From IMG/VR virus record IMGVR_UViG_3300033146_003955, positions 1 through 64,000 of that record: a stretch of 64,000 bases of DNA, one strand, 5' to 3'. The notes under the pieces were generated by a model. It worked only from the letters and a program-made list of their open reading frames with translations. It was not told the DNA's origin and ran no database searches. Position 1 is the stretch's first letter; each line of letters starts with the position of its first letter. Position numbers and translations under genes: made by a program. This document shows positions 1-6,686 of this stretch, piece by piece. The DNA is from a virus.

Positions 1-68
1 AATATTTTGTAAAGAATAAAAAGTATGAATTATATGTAATTATCTTTAAACTAATTAAAGATAATTAT

Positions 69-305
69 ATGAAATTATTAACTGTAGAATTACGCAATTG
101 TAATCAAGACAATCTCATCTCATACAGAAAGCAATGTATAGCCACATCTCACTTTATTAATGAAGACGGGTCACAAATCAAAATAGATTTCGAATATCAT
201 ATTGAAATGGATGCTCTTAATAAAAAAACAATAACAATAATATCTGATAATCCTCATGTTGAAAAACAACTAAAGAAATGGGTAAAGGAGAATGTAAAAT
301 TATGA
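69..305 (+). CDS. Small protein upstream of endolysin, unknown function
   Basis: A 78-residue protein I do not recognise. It begins MKLLTVELRNCNQD and is mixed polar/hydrophobic with no signal peptide or membrane segment. Its stop overlaps the endolysin start by four bases (ATGA), so the two are probably translationally coupled. A diverged copy of its first 19 codons occurs at 3154-3222, fused to the last codons of the endolysin, which suggests that this gene and the endolysin were once duplicated as one cassette. No clear Shine-Dalgarno precedes the ATG; the upstream 17 bases match those before the intron endonuclease at 48935. Confidence 0.7.
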   Translation: MKLLTVELRNCNQDNLISYRKQCIATSHFINEDGSQIKIDFEYHIEMDALNKKTITIISDNPHVEKQLKKWVKENVKL

Positions 306-1018
306 AAATAATACAAAAACTTCTAACTAAGAATGTTTGGTCTCGCCCTGGAAGAGTGGAAGACATTAAACCTATAAAAGCTATAGTTTTACATTGGCTA
401 GCTATGCCTCGTGGTACACCTACTGGTGTTTACAAATTCTTTGAAACTAGAAAGAAAGGTAAATCTGGTTATGGTTCTGCTCATTATTGTATTGGTATGG
501 ATGGTGATGGTCTTCAATATATTCCAGACAATGAAATGGCTTATCATGTAGGTAGTAAGGTATATACAGATTTTGGACTCTCACTCTCATCATACCCTAA
601 TAATTGTACTATAGGTATTGAAATGTCACACTTAAACTGGGAGGGCGAATTCACCGATGAAACTTGGGAATCAACTAAAAAATTAACAGCTCTTCTGTTG
701 ATGCAACATAATTTAACAGCGGAAGATATAACAACCCATATGAAAATTGTAGGTTGGAAAGATTGTCCCAGATGGTTTAAGATATTCCCAGAAGAATTAG
801 ATAGATTTAAAGGGGAAGTTAGAAAACTTTTAGTTCAAGGTATTAAGGGTGAAGTAACTGCTACATTTTTAAACGTTAGAGATGGAATAGGCGGTAAAAA
901 GTTAGGCAGTTTAAAAAAAGGAAACAAAATTACATTATTAGGCATCTATAACGGATGGTATAAAGTTGAATTTGGTAAAGAGAAAGGTTGGTGCTATTCT
1001 AAATATATAAAATTATAA
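302..1018 (+). CDS. N-acetylmuramoyl-L-alanine amidase endolysin with C-terminal SH3 domain
   Basis: A 238-residue lysin that should cut the amide bond between N-acetylmuramic acid and L-alanine in peptidoglycan. The N-terminal amidase_2/PGRP-type domain (about residues 20-175) has the expected zinc ligands: His31 in VLHW, His146 in THMK and Cys155 in KDCPRW. Residues about 184-238 form a bacterial SH3-like wall-binding domain (VTATFLNVRDG, GWYKVEF, GWCYSKYI). I place the start at 302 rather than an in-frame ATG at 278, because 302 overlaps the upstream stop as ATGA and has AAGGAG 11 bases upstream. No signal peptide is seen, so export would need a holin or similar. Family assignment is from recognisable motifs and domain order. 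Confidence 0.93.
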   Translation: MKIIQKLLTKNVWSRPGRVEDIKPIKAIVLHWLAMPRGTPTGVYKFFETRKKGKSGYGSAHYCIGMDGDGLQYIPDNEMAYHVGSKVYTDFGLSLSSYPNNCTIGIEMSHLNWEGEFTDETWESTKKLTALLLMQHNLTAEDITTHMKIVGWKDCPRWFKIFPEELDRFKGEVRKLLVQGIKGEVTATFLNVRDGIGGKKLGSLKKGNKITLLGIYNGWYKVEFGKEKGWCYSKYIKL

Positions 1019-1020
1019 TA

Positions 1021-1134
1021 TGGAATAAAGGCAATTGGGAAAAAGGTTATATTTATAATCCAAAAACTGGTAAACATGAATTTAGTAAATTACCACCTAA
1101 CAAATGTAAATGGAGCTTATCATATGAACAATAA
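1021..1134 (+). pseudogene. C-terminal remnant of a WxxGx repeat gene
   Basis: Immediately after the endolysin stop, an open frame without any start codon encodes two WxxGx-type units and then the tail YNPKTGKHE...KCKWSLSYEQ. This is almost identical to the ends of the two intact repeat proteins that follow. The next gene's ATG (1124) lies inside its last codons, exactly as in the intact tandem pair. I read it as the 3' end of a deleted third copy joined to the endolysin by recombination. Its retained sequence still supplies the start region of the next gene. Confidence 0.8.
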
Positions 1135-1612
1135 AGATTTAATAAAAACTATATTTACTCATCCTTATATAAACAAAAAATTATGGATATTCAAAGCTGA
1201 TGTAGATTGGAGTAAAACTGAGGTTGAAATAGATAAAGATGATGATAATTATATAAAATGGAAAAATGGTCAATGGAATAATGGTACTTGGAACGATGGA
1301 GTTTGGTATAATGGTTATTGGTATGATGGTACTTGGCAAGATGGTGAATGGTATGATGGTTATTGGATGAATGGTACATGGCAAAATGGTAATTGGCAAA
1401 ATGGTAGTTGGAATAATGGTACATGGCATGATGGAGTTTGGAAATCTGGTAGTTGGTATGATGGTATTTGGGAAAATGGTACTTGGTTAAATGGTACATG
1501 GCATGAAGGAACTTGGTTAAAAAGTAAAATTTATAATCCAAAAACTGGTAAACATGAACTTAGTAATTTACCACCTAATGAATGTAAATGGAGCTTAAGT
1601 TATGGACAATAA
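1124..1612 (+). CDS. WxxGx pentapeptide-repeat protein, copy A
   Basis: A 162-residue protein of unknown function. Residues 1-45 are a unique head (IFTHPYINKKLWIFKAD). Then come 18 consecutive five-residue units of the form W-x-[ND]-G-x, and a conserved tail ending KCKWSLSYGQ. Regular Trp/Gly spacing suggests a stacked beta-structure resembling MORN-type or solenoid repeats; that is inference. I chose ATG 1124 over 1076 because the next copy aligns from this point (MNNKDLIKTIF versus MDNKHKLIIDIF). The gene starts within the end of the preceding remnant, and copy B starts within its own end. The head resembles the small MORN-like protein at 6184. Confidence 0.8.
   Translation: MNNKDLIKTIFTHPYINKKLWIFKADVDWSKTEVEIDKDDDNYIKWKNGQWNNGTWNDGVWYNGYWYDGTWQDGEWYDGYWMNGTWQNGNWQNGSWNNGTWHDGVWKSGSWYDGIWENGTWLNGTWHEGTWLKSKIYNPKTGKHELSNLPPNECKWSLSYGQ
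1259..1528 (+). repeat. 15-bp tandem repeat coding WxxGx (18 units)
   Basis: Eighteen consecutive 15-base units, each TGG-NNN-NNN-GGN-NNN, inside repeat gene copy A. Units differ mostly at the variable codons, so this is a diverged minisatellite that could still expand or contract in frame by slippage or recombination. Confidence 0.85.
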
Positions 1613-2168
1613 ACATAAATTAATTATTGATATTTTCGTTCATCCATATATAGATAAAAAATTATGGATATTTAAAGCTAATACTGATTGGAATAAGACT
1701 GAAGTTGAAATAGATAAAGATGATAATAAATATATAGTATGGAATAATGGTATATGGAATAATGGTACATGGCAAGATGGTTATTGGTATTTTGGCACTT
1801 GGCATGGTGGTACATGGTATGATGGTGACTGGGGTGATGGTATTTGGCATAATGGTAATTGGTATGATGGTTATTGGATGAATGGTACATGGCAAGATGG
1901 TACTTGGGAAAATGGTTTTTGGTATAATGGTACATGGAAGAATGGAGTTTGGAAATATGGCACTTGGCAGGATGGTGCATGGTATGATGGTAAATGGATG
2001 AATGGTAGTTGGGAAGATGGCACATGGATGAATGGTAGTTGGCATGATGGAACTTGGATTAATGGTATTTGGATAAAAGGCAATATTTATAATCCCAAAA
2101 CAAACAAATATGAACCTAGCATAGTATCGCCTAATAAGTGCAAATGGAGCTTATCATATGGAAGATAA
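1602..2168 (+). CDS. WxxGx pentapeptide-repeat protein, copy B
   Basis: A 188-residue paralogue of the preceding gene: head IFVHPYIDKKLWIFKAN, 23 W-x-[ND]-G-x units and tail KCKWSLSYGR. Its ATG overlaps the last 11 bases of copy A, and its own last codons contain the ATG of the next gene at 2158. The overlap is thus preserved at each junction of the tandem set. No signal peptide, transmembrane helix or catalytic motif is visible. Function is unknown; the position next to an endolysin is suggestive only. Copy number of the repeats differs between A and B (18 versus 23), showing length plasticity. Confidence 0.8.
   Translation: MDNKHKLIIDIFVHPYIDKKLWIFKANTDWNKTEVEIDKDDNKYIVWNNGIWNNGTWQDGYWYFGTWHGGTWYDGDWGDGIWHNGNWYDGYWMNGTWQDGTWENGFWYNGTWKNGVWKYGTWQDGAWYDGKWMNGSWEDGTWMNGSWHDGTWINGIWIKGNIYNPKTNKYEPSIVSPNKCKWSLSYGR
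1740..2084 (+). repeat. 15-bp tandem repeat coding WxxGx (23 units)
   Basis: Twenty-three 15-base units of the same TGG-NNN-NNN-GGN-NNN pattern as in copy A. The repeat also opens long frames on the opposite strand (Ile/Pro/Thr-rich and His/Tyr-rich), which are artefacts of the repeat. Confidence 0.85.
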
Positions 2169-2475
2169 TATATTAAATAAATTTTTTCATTCGTATGATA
2201 AATCTATAGATAGTGATAAATATTTATATAATCAAATTGATTATGTTATATCAGAAGCACCTAAAAAAAATAAAATTATAAAACATTACATTTATATAGT
2301 TTATGATTTAGATGATAATTTATGTGTTGGTCCATATCTAGACGCTATAGATACCTTTTTATCATCAACAAAAATATCTTCTTCAGTATTAGATGATAAA
2401 ATTAAATACTCTTTTATTAAATATATTTTTGATAATGTAGACAAAATAAATAAAGTAATTAATAAATGGAATTAA
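2158..2475 (+). CDS. Hypothetical protein at end of repeat-gene array
   Basis: A 105-residue acidic, Tyr/Ile/Lys-rich protein with no recognised domain. Its ATG lies in the last codons of repeat gene B (ATGGAAGATAA), so it is probably translated by reinitiation and belongs to the same transcript. It carries no WxxGx units. Downstream, 2476-2640 has no convincing start site and is AT-rich, possibly decayed sequence. Confidence 0.6.
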   Translation: MEDNILNKFFHSYDKSIDSDKYLYNQIDYVISEAPKKNKIIKHYIYIVYDLDDNLCVGPYLDAIDTFLSSTKISSSVLDDKIKYSFIKYIFDNVDKINKVINKWN

Positions 2476-2641
2476 TATAATCATTCTTTTTGGTTGTTTT
2501 AGTAAATTATATAAATGTAAAGATAGAAAATAATCATTATGAAATAATTAAGCCTATAATAGGAATAATGTAAAATAGATTCAATGATTAAATAATTTTG
2601 AAATATATAAAAATTTCGATACAATAATTAATGATATAAAT

Positions 2642-3055
2642 TTGTTAAAAGAGTACGCTTCATTATATCTTATAATTGATTTTATACAGAAAAGCTTTTA
2701 TAATAAATATACAACTTTTGATAAATTATGGAAAGAATTGATAATAAGAGATCCAGAACCAGAGTTTAGAGTTATAATGAGAGATGCAATACCTTACGCT
2801 GAAAAAGGCAATTATAAAAAAGCTCTTGAACTGATGAAAACTCCGGATCACCAAGTACAAAAAATGATTGATATAGGATATACAGATATAGAAATAATAC
2901 ATAAAATATTGTTAAGTTATTATTTTTATAAAATGAAGTTAGAATATAGAAACAATATTGATGTTTTAAAAACGTATAATATTTTAAATAATTATATAAA
3001 TAACAATATAGAATCATTTAACAATTATTTGCGCACTAAGATTAATACTCATTAA
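2642..3055 (+). CDS. Hypothetical protein, possibly 5'-truncated
   Basis: A 137-residue frame beginning at TTG with no good ribosome site. The same frame stays open back to 2588 and reads like normal protein (NNFEIYKNFDTIINDINLL), but has no ATG. An ATG at 2584 lies in another frame. I suspect a start lost by a small frameshift, or a gene whose 5' end was removed by the recombination that scrambled this region. The protein is helical-looking with Lys/Tyr/Asn richness; no family is recognised. Its 3' end is antisense to a signal-peptide stub on the other strand. Confidence 0.45.
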   Translation: MLKEYASLYLIIDFIQKSFYNKYTTFDKLWKELIIRDPEPEFRVIMRDAIPYAEKGNYKKALELMKTPDHQVQKMIDIGYTDIEIIHKILLSYYFYKMKLEYRNNIDVLKTYNILNNYINNNIESFNNYLRTKINTH

Positions 3056-3085
3056 AAGTAACAAAATAATTATAATTTTTTTCAT
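3016..3085 (-). pseudogene. Truncated secreted-protein gene: signal-peptide stub
   Basis: On the minus strand, an ATG at 3085-3083 preceded by AAGGAG (plus-strand 3091-3096) opens a 23-residue frame. It is a textbook signal peptide: MKK, a run of Ile/Leu, then INLSAQ, ending with a TGA at 3014-3016. A full promoter lies just upstream. It therefore looks like the 5' end of an exported-protein gene whose body was lost and replaced by the + strand gene ending at 3055. The first codons (ATGAAAAAAATTAT) match those of the antisense lipoprotein at 27355. A functional micro-peptide is the alternative. Confidence 0.55.
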
Positions 3086-3105
3086 TTCTACTCCTTGATA
3101 ATATA

Positions 3106-3133
3106 ATTATACCATATTTAATCAATTATCCAA
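3106..3133 (-). promoter_or_regulatory. Sigma-70-like promoter TTGGAT-N16-TATAAT (minus strand)
   Basis: Reading the minus strand, TTGGAT (3133-3128) and TATAAT (3111-3106) are separated by 16 bases and followed by AAGGAG and an ATG. Hexamers and spacing are identical to the lipoprotein promoter at 27433-27406 and the ligase promoter at 59245-59272. Confidence 0.7.
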
Positions 3134-3153
3134 AATTATATTAAGATAATAGT

Positions 3154-3222
3154 ATGAAATTATTAACTGTTGAGTTACGTAAATGTGACCAAGACAGCCT
3201 GATCACATATATAAAATTATAA
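3154..3222 (+). pseudogene. Fused remnant of a duplicated lysin cassette
   Basis: The frame starts MKLLTVELRKCDQD, a diverged copy of the first residues of the gene at 69. After residue 19 it runs straight into the endolysin's last codons and stop (YIKL), plus the bases after that stop (AATATGGA). It thus looks like a second copy of the two-gene cassette at 69-1018 from which about 0.9 kb has been deleted, leaving a 22-residue fusion. It may be translated but is unlikely to have lysin activity. Confidence 0.75.
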
Positions 3223-3302
3223 TATGGATATACTATCTCTTGAAGATGTAAAAAATATCTAATATACATCTTTGAAGTGTATAATTACTTTACGGAGTGA
3301 AA

Positions 3303-3548
3303 ATGAAAGAATATATAGGTAAGTGGATACGTAAAAAGTCTTCGACTACAGTATATTACATATTAGGTGTAATCGGCGGGGAAGTAATAAGTATTATTAA
3401 AGACAACGCTTGGTCATCAAATATAGCTATATATATAAGAGATGTAAAAAGTTTCGATGATGTTATCGTAGAGAACGATATATCAAATAATTTTGACGAA
3501 AAAAAGGTTATAGAGCGTATATTTATAGATGCTGCATTCATATGGTGA
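3303..3548 (+). CDS. Small operon-family protein (IF-box type)
   Basis: An 81-residue protein beginning MKEYIGKWIRKK. I start it at ATG 3303 because GGAG lies five bases upstream; the GTG at 3297 would overlap that ribosome site. The C-terminal segment KKVIERIFIDAAFIW resembles the ends of several small proteins in the following operon (KVIEAVF, YIVRSIFN, SVIETIFN), suggesting a shared small fold. A TATAAT at 3280-3285 could be a -10 box but has no clear -35 partner. Function unknown. Confidence 0.6.
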   Translation: MKEYIGKWIRKKSSTTVYYILGVIGGEVISIIKDNAWSSNIAIYIRDVKSFDDVIVENDISNNFDEKKVIERIFIDAAFIW

Positions 3549-3609
3549 ACGCATATTCATTCTATGAAGAGTGTCTTCATCATATGAACGCTGGCGTTCA
3601 CGGGATGAA
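3544..3609 (+). promoter_or_regulatory. Alternative RNA hairpins in leader of small-gene operon
   Basis: Three mutually exclusive or nested pairings are visible. GTGAACGC (3544-3551) pairs perfectly with GCGTTCAC (3593-3600), enclosing a 7-bp hairpin 3563-3579. Alternatively 3584-3590 pairs with 3593-3599 as a tight hairpin, and GTTCA (3595-3599) can pair with TGAAC (3605-3609). There is no T-run, so a simple terminator is unlikely. The location just before the operon at 3689 fits a leader-type control element. Confidence 0.4.
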
Positions 3610-3635
3610 CCGATAAATATATAATAAATAGATCT

Positions 3636-3647
3636 TATATAAACATA
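3636..3647 (+). promoter_or_regulatory. Candidate promoter element ATATAAACATAA
   Basis: A 12-base string found again at 27491-27502, in both cases upstream of a + strand operon (starts 3689 and 27585). It is followed here by a duplicated leader: the pair 'ATAGGA(T/G)TTTACATTAT' occurs twice in a row, the second copy serving as ribosome site of the gene at 3689. Confidence 0.3.
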
Positions 3648-3688
3648 ATACTACTATAGGATTTTACATTATTATAGGAGTTTACATT

Positions 3689-4174
3689 ATGAGAAAAGAA
3701 GAAAAATTAATATCAGACTGCTTTACATATGATCTATATGATTATGTAAATCTTGAAGGTGAGAATATTAAACCTTATCTTGATATGGTTGAAAATTGGT
3801 TTGAAGTAAAACGCATTCTATTAGGCAATCCTATACGTGTTAATGGTAAGAATTATATACCTAAAAGATTTGATCTCCAAATGTTAGAAGTTGATGCAAT
3901 GATAGAATTGCTTGATGGTTCTATGCATTTCACTGGTGCAGTATATCTTAGAGGTTTTGATGATCCTATAGCTTTATTCATTGATACTAAAAATTTTAAA
4001 GTATATGATGTATCTGGAGCAAATATGGGAGGTCATGAAGATCTCCCTGAGGATTTTGAATTGTTAATGATTGATAATGATAAATTAATTGCATCCGTTA
4101 ATACAAAATCTATTCCCACAGGTCCTAATTCAACAGGAACAAAATATGGAAAAAGATACAAAGGAAGTATATAA
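3689..4174 (+). CDS. Hypothetical protein, first gene of small-gene operon
   Basis: A 161-residue soluble, acidic protein beginning MRKEEKLISDCFTYDLYDYVNLEGEN. It has a strong ribosome site (ATAGGAG, 10 bases upstream) and heads a run of more than 20 tightly packed genes reaching 10.9 kb. I recognise no domain. The C-terminus is Gly/Ser/Thr-rich (IPTGPNSTGTKYGKRYKGS) and may be flexible. Its stop overlaps the next start (TAATG). Confidence 0.7.
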   Translation: MRKEEKLISDCFTYDLYDYVNLEGENIKPYLDMVENWFEVKRILLGNPIRVNGKNYIPKRFDLQMLEVDAMIELLDGSMHFTGAVYLRGFDDPIALFIDTKNFKVYDVSGANMGGHEDLPEDFELLMIDNDKLIASVNTKSIPTGPNSTGTKYGKRYKGSI

Positions 4175-4473
4175 TGCATTGCGAATTATGGGCTTATGGT
4201 ACAAGATTAGTTGTAACTCCTCAAGATGGCGAATTTGGTTTAGTTATTGGATATGATCCATCTATGGAACAAATACCAGGTATGGATAGAGGTGGACCAT
4301 ATGCAGCTAAAGAATTAACTCTCCAAAGTGTCAATCATGACAGACCAGGTTTCGGTTGGAAGGAATACGGGTGGGATAAACTTCCGTTTAATATACCAAG
4401 CAAATACGCTTCGATTTTATTAACATTCCTATTTGACTATGGTAAATTTGTTGATAAGGTGAATAAAAAATGA
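4174..4473 (+). CDS. Hypothetical protein, 99 aa
   Basis: A 99-residue protein (MHCELWAYGTRLVVTPQDGEFG) with no recognised family. The start overlaps the upstream stop by one base and the end overlaps the next start (ATGA), so it is part of a coupled operon. Gly/Pro/Tyr-rich middle (GMDRGGPYAAKE, GFGWKEYGW). No membrane segment. Confidence 0.65.
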   Translation: MHCELWAYGTRLVVTPQDGEFGLVIGYDPSMEQIPGMDRGGPYAAKELTLQSVNHDRPGFGWKEYGWDKLPFNIPSKYASILLTFLFDYGKFVDKVNKK

Positions 4474-4778
4474 TTGAATCCTTCTTTTGGTATAATCAAA
4501 AAACGAAAACATATCACTATACTCAAATAATAGAAGAAGTTGATACCAATATATTTAGAGTTTTAGAATTTATAATTTATGGCGATGTAATATATGAAAA
4601 TCATACAACATACGCAATCAATGCTATTGAGAGGCAAAAGGCCCTAAAGATTGAAAACATTGGATTTATTAAAGCTGTTATAGGTAATTTATTTGGCGAT
4701 GGAAAGTTTAAATATACTATTCTCAATGATACAGATGAAGCGAAAGGTGTGTACTCGGAGACTATATATGAAAGGTAA
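4470..4778 (+). CDS. Small operon-family protein
   Basis: A 102-residue protein of unknown function. Its second half, IENIGFIKAVIGNLFGDGKFKYTIL, aligns with the end of the next gene product (GGFRDAFAILFDAPKFTYIKF), and both begin with an aromatic FWYN/YWYD strand. The two are therefore adjacent paralogues. Starts with ATGA overlap on the previous gene. Confidence 0.65.
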   Translation: MIESFFWYNQKTKTYHYTQIIEEVDTNIFRVLEFIIYGDVIYENHTTYAINAIERQKALKIENIGFIKAVIGNLFGDGKFKYTILNDTDEAKGVYSETIYER

Positions 4779-5076
4779 TATATACTGGTATGATATGCAA
4801 TTTTCTAATTATATATATACTGAAATTGTAGGTATGGATAGTGATGGATATGAGGTATATGAATATAAAATAAGTAAGGGTAATATACATGCCATACATA
4901 CGATATACAGTGAGAGTATGATAGATAGAGTAATTGATAAATCAGTTGATAGAAGGGGTGGTTTTAGAGATGCTTTTGCCATTCTATTTGATGCGCCAAA
5001 ATTTACTTATATTAAATTTGAAGACCTTGACGGTATATCAAATATAGATGTAGTAATAGATAGGACGGGAGATTAA
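4768..5076 (+). CDS. Small operon-family protein, paralogue of preceding gene
   Basis: A 102-residue protein starting MKGNIYWYDMQFSNYIY. I choose ATG 4768: CGGAG lies seven bases upstream and homology to the preceding gene begins here; an in-frame ATG at 4693 would overlap that gene by 86 bases. Ends with GFRDAFAILFDAPKF, shared with its neighbour. Function unknown. Confidence 0.65.
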   Translation: MKGNIYWYDMQFSNYIYTEIVGMDSDGYEVYEYKISKGNIHAIHTIYSESMIDRVIDKSVDRRGGFRDAFAILFDAPKFTYIKFEDLDGISNIDVVIDRTGD

Positions 5077-5685
5077 ATGTCAGAATCTCATAATCATGAA
5101 GTACTTAAACTCAAAGCAATTGAATTTTTGTACCAAGTGAAAAAGTGCAAACTCGTTGCAACAGAATTTTCTTTTGGACAGTATATCTACGATGTTATTG
5201 GAACTGACTTCAAACGTATTTATATAATAGAAGCTAAACAGGCTAAAGCGGATTTTAAAAGAGATTGCAATTCTCCGCAAGATATAAGAAAGAATGTTAA
5301 TGATTTTAAGAAACTTTTAAGAGAGAGTGGAGATACTAAATATATAGACCTAATAGCTAAGGAGAAAAGGAAGAGTACTAAATTTTATAATAAAGCTGTA
5401 TTTAAATTAGCTAACGAATGTTATATTATAGCTCCCGATGAATTAGTTGAAGAAGATGAAGTACCCCCGGAATGGGGACTCCTTAATGAAGAGCCAAGAA
5501 CCATAAAGAAATGTACCAATAGGAAGGTAGCAACTAAATGGATCACACGAGTTGTGGGAGAAATAGGGAAAAAACATACAAAATTGTACTTAAAAAGTAT
5601 AGGTGTTGAATTTCATGGAAGGAAGGTAATTTTCCCAGAACACTACCTTTTAGATAAAGATGAACAAATAAAGGAAGAAGAATAG
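5077..5685 (+). CDS. MmcB-like PD-(D/E)XK nuclease
   Basis: A 202-residue protein with the layout of the MmcB DNA-repair family, a restriction-endonuclease-like fold. An early Glu (TEFSFGQ) precedes Asp39 in YDVIG and the Glu52-Ala-Lys54 motif in IYIIEAKQAKADFKRD, and a YIIAPDELV...VPPEWGLL segment corresponds to the family's FAVPD...LPE..GLI region. The likely role is cutting or trimming damaged or foreign DNA. It sits alone among tiny genes of unknown function and ends in TAG, overlapping the next start. Catalytic activity is inferred from motifs only. Confidence 0.72.
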   Translation: MSESHNHEVLKLKAIEFLYQVKKCKLVATEFSFGQYIYDVIGTDFKRIYIIEAKQAKADFKRDCNSPQDIRKNVNDFKKLLRESGDTKYIDLIAKEKRKSTKFYNKAVFKLANECYIIAPDELVEEDEVPPEWGLLNEEPRTIKKCTNRKVATKWITRVVGEIGKKHTKLYLKSIGVEFHGRKVIFPEHYLLDKDEQIKEEE

Positions 5686-5933
5686 TGGTTGAGATGTTTA
5701 AGATATATAGAATACAGAGTAAAAATTATACAATCCCTATATATACTGAAAATTTTTATATTTATATAATTGAGGTACCAGGGAGTGTAGATTTAGCCTT
5801 GAAAGAGAAGGTTATTAGACGTCCTCCATACACAGATGATGTTAGTATCTATGAGACATCATTTGATAAACTTACAAATGGCCAAAGAATTAAAGTAATA
5901 GAAGCAGTATTCGGGAGTTTAAGATGGAAATGA
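5685..5933 (+). CDS. Small operon-family protein
   Basis: An 82-residue protein from a GTG at 5685 (AAGGAAG upstream); ATG 5694 is an alternative start. The C-terminus NGQRIKVIEAVFGSLRWK carries the I..IF-type ending shared with neighbours at 3303, 9931 and 10233. Tyr/Ile-rich beta-strand pattern in the N-terminal half. Function unknown. Confidence 0.6.
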   Translation: MVEMFKIYRIQSKNYTIPIYTENFYIYIIEVPGSVDLALKEKVIRRPPYTDDVSIYETSFDKLTNGQRIKVIEAVFGSLRWK

Positions 5934-6187
5934 GAAAAAGGATAACACAAACATTTGAACAATACGGATATGTTATGGTAGAATCATGTGAACCAGATAA
6001 TTCAGAATTATTAAATGATATTAAAACTTTTAATTTAGAATTTATAAATATGAATAATGGTTTTGATTGCTCTGAATATAAAATACAGGGTCTCCGCATG
6101 GATATTAAAGATATACTGAATATGCATTGGGGTAATAGTGAAGAGTATTTAGAAGAATTTGTAAATATTTCAAAGGGTGAAAAATGA
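5924..6187 (+). CDS. Hypothetical protein, 87 aa
   Basis: An 87-residue acidic protein (MEMRKRITQTFEQYGYVMVESCEPDN). GGAG lies about ten bases before ATG 5924. It overlaps the upstream gene by ten bases and the downstream gene by four. The segment ITQTFEQYG at the N-terminus is similar in style to the heads of the next two proteins. No domain recognised. Confidence 0.6.
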   Translation: MEMRKRITQTFEQYGYVMVESCEPDNSELLNDIKTFNLEFINMNNGFDCSEYKIQGLRMDIKDILNMHWGNSEEYLEEFVNISKGEK

Positions 6188-6435
6188 TAGTTAGAAAACA
6201 AATAAAATATTTATTCTCTCACCCTAAAGAAGCTATGAGAAGTGGTTTATGGTTTTCTGGTGTGGAGAAGGAAGGTGAATTCAAACTCTGGTGGAATAAT
6301 GGTAATCTTAGAATGCACTATTTCTACAAAGATGGTAGAGAGCATGGTCCTTATAAAGAGTGGAATAGGAGTGGTAAATTAAGAGCATACGGTACATATA
6401 ACGAAGGCGAAATAGTTGAGGAGTTTTTAATATGA
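6184..6435 (+). CDS. MORN-like repeat small protein
   Basis: An 83-residue protein. After the head RKQIKYLFSHPKEAM it has MORN_2/YwqK-like units: FKLWWNNGNLRMHYFYKDGREHG, then YKEWNRSGKLRAYGTY. Such repeats form beta-hairpin stacks and often mediate binding. The head and the WWNNG motif recall the WxxGx repeat proteins at 1124 and 1602 (IFTHPYINKKLW...WNNG), suggesting common ancestry. Adjacent gene 6432 is a second member. Function unknown. Confidence 0.65.
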   Translation: MIVRKQIKYLFSHPKEAMRSGLWFSGVEKEGEFKLWWNNGNLRMHYFYKDGREHGPYKEWNRSGKLRAYGTYNEGEIVEEFLI

Positions 6436-6686
6436 CATATAGACAAGAGGCTATTGCAGATATATTTGCTTCATATACATTAGGTCTTACCAGAGGTTTT
6501 TGGCTTGATGAAATTGATCATGGAAAATATTTATATTATGGTGGTGGTATATTAAGAAAAGAATGTGAATATGATTACCTAGGTAATTTAGTAGGAGAGT
6601 ATAAAGCTTGGGATAATAAAGGTAGATTAACTATTCATCAAATATATAAAAATGGTAATGCAGTGAGGACATATGACACAGAATAA
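6432..6686 (+). CDS. MORN-like repeat small protein, paralogue
   Basis: An 84-residue paralogue of the preceding gene, with repeats around HGKYLYYGGGILRKECEY and EYKAWDNKGRLTIHQIY. The N-terminus is EAIADIFASYTLGLTRGFW. Coupled by an ATGA overlap to the previous gene. The pair may act together, but nothing in the sequence fixes a role. Confidence 0.62.
   Translation: MTYRQEAIADIFASYTLGLTRGFWLDEIDHGKYLYYGGGILRKECEYDYLGNLVGEYKAWDNKGRLTIHQIYKNGNAVRTYDTE

Noticed and set aside
1181-2083. Long minus-strand frames rich in Ile/Pro/Thr and His/Tyr
   Set aside because: They are the mirror of the 15-base WxxGx coding repeat, have no ribosome sites and lie fully inside better-supported genes.
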